This document shows positions 44,965 to 48,714 of a DNA stretch of 48,714 nucleotides, one piece after another. A program made the translations under genes and the position numbers. Position 1 is the stretch's first letter, and every line of letters starts with the position of its first letter. Under the pieces are notes generated by a model. That model searched no databases. It worked only from the letters and a program-made list of their open reading frames with translations, and was not told the origin of the DNA. Origin of the DNA: Psychrobacter sp. 4Dc (GTDB taxonomy: Bacteria > Pseudomonadota > Gammaproteobacteria > Pseudomonadales > Moraxellaceae); NCBI RefSeq assembly GCF_002836715.1, contig NZ_PJAT01000088.1, forward strand, positions 1 through 48,714, given 5' to 3'.

Positions 44965-46023
44965 ATGAAAGTATTGGGCTTAGAGACCTCTTGTGATGAA
45001 ACGGGGCTGGCGATTTTTGATAGTGAGCAAATAAATAGCGACAACCAAGGTTTGGTCGGGCAAGTACTGTACTCTCAGATTGAGCTGCACGCACTTTATG
45101 GTGGCGTTGTGCCTGAGCTTGCTAGCCGCGATCATATTCGTAAGCTCGTGCCGTTACTCAATGAGCTGCTAGAACAGTGCGATATGAAAAAAAGCGAGAT
45201 TGATGCGATTGCCTATACTAAAGGACCTGGTCTTATTGGTGCATTGATGACAGGCGCACTGTTTGGTCGTAGCTTGGCATATGGTTTAGATATTCCAGCG
45301 ATTGGTATTCATCATATGGAAGGGCACTTACTTGCGCCGCTGATGGGTGCAAACCCTCCGGCGTTTCCTTTTGTCTCGCTATTGGTATCTGGTGGGCACA
45401 CGTTACTGATTGCTGCTCATGGTGTTGGACAATATGAGATATTGGGCGAGTCGATAGATGATGCGGCGGGTGAGTGCTTTGATAAAGCAGCTAAAATGTT
45501 GGGTCTTCCTTATCCTGGCGGTCCTAATATTGCTAAGCTGGCAGAAGCTGGTAATCCTGACGCTTACGCACTCCCAAGACCAATGCTCCATCGGGGTCTA
45601 GACTTTTCGTTTAGTGGCATGAAAACAGCCGTGCATAATCTGATTAAAGATACACCATGCTCGGGAGGGTCGGGTAATGGCGCTGATAGTGATCCACAAG
45701 TTCGCGCTGATATTGCTGCCAGTTTCCAGCATGCAGTGGTCGACACGCTAGTGAAAAAATGTGTCAAAGCACTTAAGCAAGCAGATATGAGCCGCTTAGT
45801 AATTGCGGGCGGGGTCAGTGCCAATACTCATCTGCGTGAGATGTTAGAGGCTGAACTGGCTAAGATCAATGCAACGGTTCATTATGCACCGCCTGCGCTA
45901 TGTACGGATAATGGCGCGATGATTGCTTATGCAGGTTTTGAGCGCTTGCAAGCAGGACAGTCTGATGATTTGGCCGTTAGCTGTATTCCGCGTTGGCCGA
46001 TGACAGAATTGCCAGCTGTGTAA
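44965..46023 (+). CDS. tsaD: tRNA N6-threonylcarbamoyladenosine transferase subunit TsaD
   Basis: A 352-residue ASKHA-fold enzyme that moves the threonylcarbamoyl group to A37 of ANN-decoding tRNAs, with TsaB and Tsa[17 protein letters not shown] is the nucleotide-binding start; iron ligands are H117 and H121 in [33 protein letters not shown] and [13 protein letters not shown] complete the fold. It carries an extra loop ([16 protein letters not shown], around residue 230). AAAGG is eight bases before the ATG. crcB follows after 44 bases. Essential in most bacteria. Confidence 0.98.
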   Translation: MKVLGLETSCDETGLAIFDSEQINSDNQGLVGQVLYSQIELHALYGGVVPELASRDHIRKLVPLLNELLEQCDMKKSEIDAIAYTKGPGLIGALMTGALFGRSLAYGLDIPAIGIHHMEGHLLAPLMGANPPAFPFVSLLVSGGHTLLIAAHGVGQYEILGESIDDAAGECFDKAAKMLGLPYPGGPNIAKLAEAGNPDAYALPRPMLHRGLDFSFSGMKTAVHNLIKDTPCSGGSGNGADSDPQVRADIAASFQHAVVDTLVKKCVKALKQADMSRLVIAGGVSANTHLREMLEAELAKINATVHYAPPALCTDNGAMIAYAGFERLQAGQSDDLAVSCIPRWPMTELPAV

Positions 46024-46067
46024 TTGAGCCTTTTGTTCAATACGTTTATATGAATTAAGGACAGTCT

Positions 46068-46439
46068 ATGCAGTGGCTTGCTATTGGTTTGGGCGCAGCA
46101 TTCGGTGCTTGTTTGCGAGCTTGGCTATCGCGTTTTAATGCTTTGCACGGTTGGGTGCCACTCGGTACCCTGAGCGCCAATATCTTAGGCGGACTGCTGA
46201 TAGGGCTTGCGCTAGTATGGTTTGAGCGCATGGGAAGCAATTTATCTGATCATGTACGCGTGTTTGTGATTACCGGATTTTTGGGCGGGCTAACGACCTT
46301 TAGTACGTTTAGTGCAGAGGTATTTGGCTTTATCCATGACGGGCGGCTGCTGGCAGGATTAGCGCTCATCGGCCTGCACGTTGGACTGACATTATTAGCA
46401 ACCGCGCTTGGCTTTTATTTCTTTAAGTGCGTACTTTGA
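46068..46439 (+). CDS. crcB: Fluoride channel CrcB/Fluc
   Basis: A 123-residue four-helix membrane protein that exports fluoride as a double-barrelled dimer. [34 protein letters not shown] with the pore asparagine (NxxG), and the [14 protein letters not shown] motif with the Na+-site and pore phenylalanine/threonine residues are all present. AAGGA lies seven bases before the ATG. It probably shares the tsaD transcript. The short gap before it cannot hold a fluoride riboswitch, so it is likely made constitutively. Confidence 0.95.
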   Translation: MQWLAIGLGAAFGACLRAWLSRFNALHGWVPLGTLSANILGGLLIGLALVWFERMGSNLSDHVRVFVITGFLGGLTTFSTFSAEVFGFIHDGRLLAGLALIGLHVGLTLLATALGFYFFKCVL

Positions 46440-46681
46440 GCTTGTATCGATATCACCTGCTTAATGAGTGGTCTGATTTAAGTGGTTACCGAAATACAGT
46501 CTGTTTTAAATGGTCTGTTAATGAGTCTAGAGGGCATAATGACTGGTTCCGCTGGGGTATATCTAAAAAATTTCTGCTAGTTGTCTGACTAAAACTTCCC
46601 AAGCTTGAGTGTACGGCATCGACGGCAGGGGTCAGTAGGTTATAACCCTAATTTTTGAGGAGGTATTTAGATTTCAGATAT

Positions 46682-47320
46682 CTATTTTTGATAAAGTCTT
46701 CGATACTCAGCACAGGCAAACGGATATCCATTGCTGCAAGACTTTTGATACCATTCTAGCGCTTTGTTTTTATCCTGCTGTATATTGATACCCTTCTCAT
46801 AGAATACTGCCAGCCCTGATTGAGCCATTGGAAGATCCTGCAAAGCTGCCTTGCGCGTCCACTCAAAAGCCTTCGTATCACTTTGGGTTGTACCTTTACC
46901 TTTAAGGTACATATCTCCAATTTTTGATTGGTATAAGTCAATACCGTCATTGGCTAAGTTTTGATATAACTCAAACGCTTTAGCATCGTTTTGATCTACG
47001 CCTTGACCCTTCTCATACATCAATGCCAGCATCCCCTGCATTTCTTTATGTCCATGGTTAGCTGCTTGTTGTAACCAATAAAATGCTTTTGAATAATCTT
47101 GAGGAACGCCTCTACCATAGTAGTATATAAGCCCTAATTCCGCTTGGCTTGAAGCATCTCCTAGATTAGCTTGTAATGTGAGATTTTCAAAATCCTTCTC
47201 AACATCAGATTTTACGGTTGGAACATTGTTTTGAGTGCTCTCCCTCTGAGTATCAATAACTTTAGTACACCCTGTCAGCATAATACACGTCAGCAAAAAT
47301 ACTGCTAGTCTCTTTTTCAT
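46682..47320 (-). CDS. Sel1-repeat lipoprotein
   Basis: A 212-residue lipoprotein (signal KKRLAVFLLTCIMLTGC, lipidated C18) with four Sel1-like repeats from about residue 55 to 200, for example ELGLIYYYGRGVPQDYSKA. The last repeat has C195 and C203 (C-x7-C), the same as in the Sel1 protein at 15355-16221, and both end with a short non-repeat tail. AAAGGACA is nine bases before the ATG. It probably acts in the periplasm as a protein-binding scaffold. It lies in an accessory patch with small unknown genes; partners are not known. Confidence 0.85.
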   Translation of the reverse strand: MKKRLAVFLLTCIMLTGCTKVIDTQRESTQNNVPTVKSDVEKDFENLTLQANLGDASSQAELGLIYYYGRGVPQDYSKAFYWLQQAANHGHKEMQGMLALMYEKGQGVDQNDAKAFELYQNLANDGIDLYQSKIGDMYLKGKGTTQSDTKAFEWTRKAALQDLPMAQSGLAVFYEKGINIQQDKNKALEWYQKSCSNGYPFACAEYRRLYQK

Positions 47321-47353
47321 GACTGCTTGTCCTTTTAGTTAATCAAGGTAACA

Positions 47354-47725
47354 CTAACCTTTTTTAACTGACCTTGAGTGTGGAAATATCGTAACTATTA
47401 CTAATACAATGCCAGCTACAACTAAAATTAATGGACTCAATTGCAGAATATGAACTGAACCAAATATAAGAAAATACATACAAACTGCTATAACCTGAAA
47501 ATCGTAAGTATGGTCTTTAAAGAATTTAAATATAATAATTAAAAGAAGCGCTATACCTACTATAAGGAAGAAAGTTCCATCAAGAAACATGTCTTTCATA
47601 AAAAAATAATAGATCACAGCAAATATGATATAAATGCCTAAACCAATTTTTCTATGAATTGAGTTTTTCTGTGTGGACTTAGTATTTTCTAATTCATCTC
47701 TCATAAAGCCATTAACCCCTATCAT
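47354..47725 (-). CDS. Small membrane protein, 123 residues
   Basis: Four hydrophobic segments are visible: IGLGIYIIFAVIYYFFM, TFFLIVGIALLLIIIFKFF, QVIAVCMYFLIFGSVHILQL and LILVVAGIVLVIVTIF. A polar, charged N-terminus (RDELENTKSTQKNSIHRK) precedes them. Translation could start at the second Met (47704), with AGGGG twelve bases upstream. I do not recognise a family. It lies 33 bases upstream of the Sel1 lipoprotein on the same strand, so the two are probably co-transcribed. AT-rich. Confidence 0.6.
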   Translation of the reverse strand: MIGVNGFMRDELENTKSTQKNSIHRKIGLGIYIIFAVIYYFFMKDMFLDGTFFLIVGIALLLIIIFKFFKDHTYDFQVIAVCMYFLIFGSVHILQLSPLILVVAGIVLVIVTIFPHSRSVKKG

Positions 47726-47784
47726 CTAACATAAAAATATAAATTAACAATTTTTACTGTTGTTGGAATACGTTAGATCCTTAT

Positions 47785-47833
47785 ATAGGTAACCAAACCA
47801 GTGAGAGTGCCTGATAGGTCCCTTATAGGTATA
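47785..47833. repeat. Diverged intergenic repeat, copy B
   Basis: ACCAAACCAGTGAGAGTGCC then TGATAGGTCCCTTATAGGTAT matches the sequence at 48606-48651 at roughly 80% of positions over about 41 bases. It lies just upstream of the DUF7336-like gene. Confidence 0.55.
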
Positions 47834-47866
47834 GTTGATAACCGTTATTTTTTATGGAGGTTTGTA

Positions 47867-48073
47867 ATGGCCACTGTTGTATATCTTCTTGAGCACACAG
47901 TTAAAGGCTTAGATGATAGTACTAAAATGCTAGGTATCTACAGTACGAGAGAAGAAGCAGAAAATGCGATAAATTTTCTTAGTAATAAACCAGGTTTCAG
48001 GGACTCATTAGACGATTTTTTAATCGATGAGTATGAGATTGATAAAATCTGTTGGTCTAGTGGTTTCGGCTAA
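47867..48073 (+). CDS. DUF7336-like small protein
   Basis: A 68-residue soluble protein. ATVVYLLEHTVKGLDDSTK, then GIYSTREEAENAINFL and FLIDEYEIDKICWSSGFG follow the pattern of DUF7336 proteins (VYLLEH...GIYSS-EEAxxAI...F-ID-YxIDxxxWxEGF). I start at 47867 because GGAGG lies six bases upstream; the frame is open 22 codons earlier. The compact beta-alpha-beta layout suggests a single domain. Function is unknown; related genes often occur in accessory clusters. It is the only plus-strand gene in this patch. Confidence 0.65.
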   Translation: MATVVYLLEHTVKGLDDSTKMLGIYSTREEAENAINFLSNKPGFRDSLDDFLIDEYEIDKICWSSGFG

Positions 48074-48161
48074 TGGCCCTGATATAAGCTATCCTACTGT
48101 AACTATGAGAATACAGTAGGATTTAAATGGACTGCTTTATCGCACCGTATATTCTTCTAAT

Positions 48162-48431
48162 TTAGAATATTACGGTCATACCGATAGCAGTGATAGTTGA
48201 TATAAGAAAAGAGCCAACTACTAACCATTGTGCGACATTATTATCTCTTTTGAAAAAAATATATTTAACGATGGAGACAACTAAAAAAATCAAAATCGCA
48301 GGTAATACAACTCCATCCCTAGTTATTATCTTATCGAAAACTAACATCAAAGCTACGAATAAAATAACATAAGCAAAGGCTACGGAGGATGCTAAACCTA
48401 GAGGATCTAATACATCTGTCTTTTTACCCAT
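48162..48431 (-). CDS. Small membrane protein, 89 residues
   Basis: Three hydrophobic segments: SSVAFAYVILFVALMLVFDK, VVLPAILIFLVVSIVKYIFF and WLVVGSFLISTITAIGMTVIF. A short charged loop (FKRDNNVAQ) separates the last two. I choose the start at 48431 (GKKTDVLDPLG); AGGATAGG lies close upstream. The open frame extends 17 codons further. No family recognised. It is convergent with the DUF7336-like gene. Confidence 0.55.
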   Translation of the reverse strand: MGKKTDVLDPLGLASSVAFAYVILFVALMLVFDKIITRDGVVLPAILIFLVVSIVKYIFFKRDNNVAQWLVVGSFLISTITAIGMTVIF

Positions 48432-48605
48432 GTTAAAACACCTATCCTTAAATATGGTTGTACTGTGAGATAGTAGCGTCATAGCGCACCGATCACGAAT
48501 AGAATATGTATGGTAAGTACACCATGAAGTACACTGTGGCTATTTCAGCGAGTTAAAGCGTTGATACCATTCGCCCACAGCTTAGCGTTCAAGTCCTCAC
48601 TAGGG

Positions 48606-48651
48606 TACCGAACCAGTGAAAGCGCCTGATTGGTTCGCTGTAGGTATGTCT
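48606..48651. repeat. Diverged intergenic repeat, copy C, with hairpin
   Basis: ACCGAACCAGTGAAAGCGCC then TGATTGGTTCGCTGTAGGTAT. The arms CGAACCA and TGGTTCG are perfectly inverted around 15 bases; the arms are broken in copy B. No gene is seen in the last 230 bases of the window apart from this. Confidence 0.55.
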
Positions 48652-48714
48652 TAATATGACAATACATTTAAGACAGTTAGTTTAGTTGGCTCATATCCTT
48701 GTCTATCAGAGTAC

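Noticed and set aside
46024..46067. Fluoride riboswitch before crcB
   Set aside because: The gap is only 44 bases and lacks the fluoride aptamer fold; crcB is simply downstream of tsaD.

Overview
The window reads as a continuous chromosomal segment of a gammaproteobacterium of the Moraxellaceae, most likely Psychrobacter. This is inferred from moderate base composition, the gene order (lptM-lysA-dapF-xerC; rpoN-hpf; rpsU divergent from tsaD-crcB) and the sequence character of the housekeeping proteins; no rRNA or tRNA is present to confirm it. Almost all genes are intact. I see no prophage, CRISPR array, complete insertion sequence or integron.

Layout. 1-5.0 kb: an EamA-type exporter, an old-yellow-enzyme reductase, a pirin and a HI0933-type flavoprotein. 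5.4-11 kb: acs, a renalase-like flavoprotein, a gene-free stretch holding a candidate Fur-controlled small RNA on the minus strand, pgsA, and a flavin-binding stress protein. 11.2-15.2 kb: purL. 15.3-17.0 kb: a small accessory patch with a Sel1-repeat protein, an unknown 120-aa protein and a 57-aa acidic protein. 17.1-19.4 kb: the threonine catabolic pair kbl-tdh. 19.8-22.3 kb: an amino-acid permease, the lipoprotein amidase amiD and a 65-aa paralogue of the small acidic protein. 22.5-25.0 kb: a YiiM-like MOSC protein, rsfS and nadD. 25.3-28.8 kb: ackA and pta. 29.6-33.8 kb: lptM, lysA, dapF, xerC. 33.8-37.4 kb: a nitrilase-family amidase, rpoN and hpf. 37.6-42.0 kb: an isolated thiS, a DUF423 membrane protein, rpoH, a TusA-like protein and an M48 protease. 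42.0-46.4 kb: yqeY, rpsU, a MITE-like element, two acidic lipoproteins (one a cytochrome c), tsaD and crcB. 46.7-48.7 kb: a second accessory patch with a Sel1 lipoprotein, two small membrane proteins and a DUF7336-like protein, with diverged repeats between them.

The genes make up a coherent acetate and amino-acid economy: Acs and AckA-Pta interconvert acetate and acetyl-CoA, and Kbl-Tdh split threonine to glycine and acetyl-CoA. LysA and DapF finish lysine and meso-diaminopimelate synthesis, and AmiD trims peptidoglycan. RpoN, RpoH and HPF give a local concentration of global regulators.

The most interesting non-standard items are: (1) a putative Fur-repressed, roughly 100-nt small RNA at 8899-9001 (minus) with an anti-Shine-Dalgarno loop; (2) a 325-bp foldback MITE at 43224-43548 with 21-bp terminal inverted repeats and a TA duplication, sitting just downstream of a predicted promoter so that it would form a structured 5' leader; (3) a pair of tiny paralogous proteins sharing a nearly invariant cysteine-containing core; (4) many degenerate 12-18 bp tandem repeats between genes and, in frame, inside nadD and the MOSC gene.
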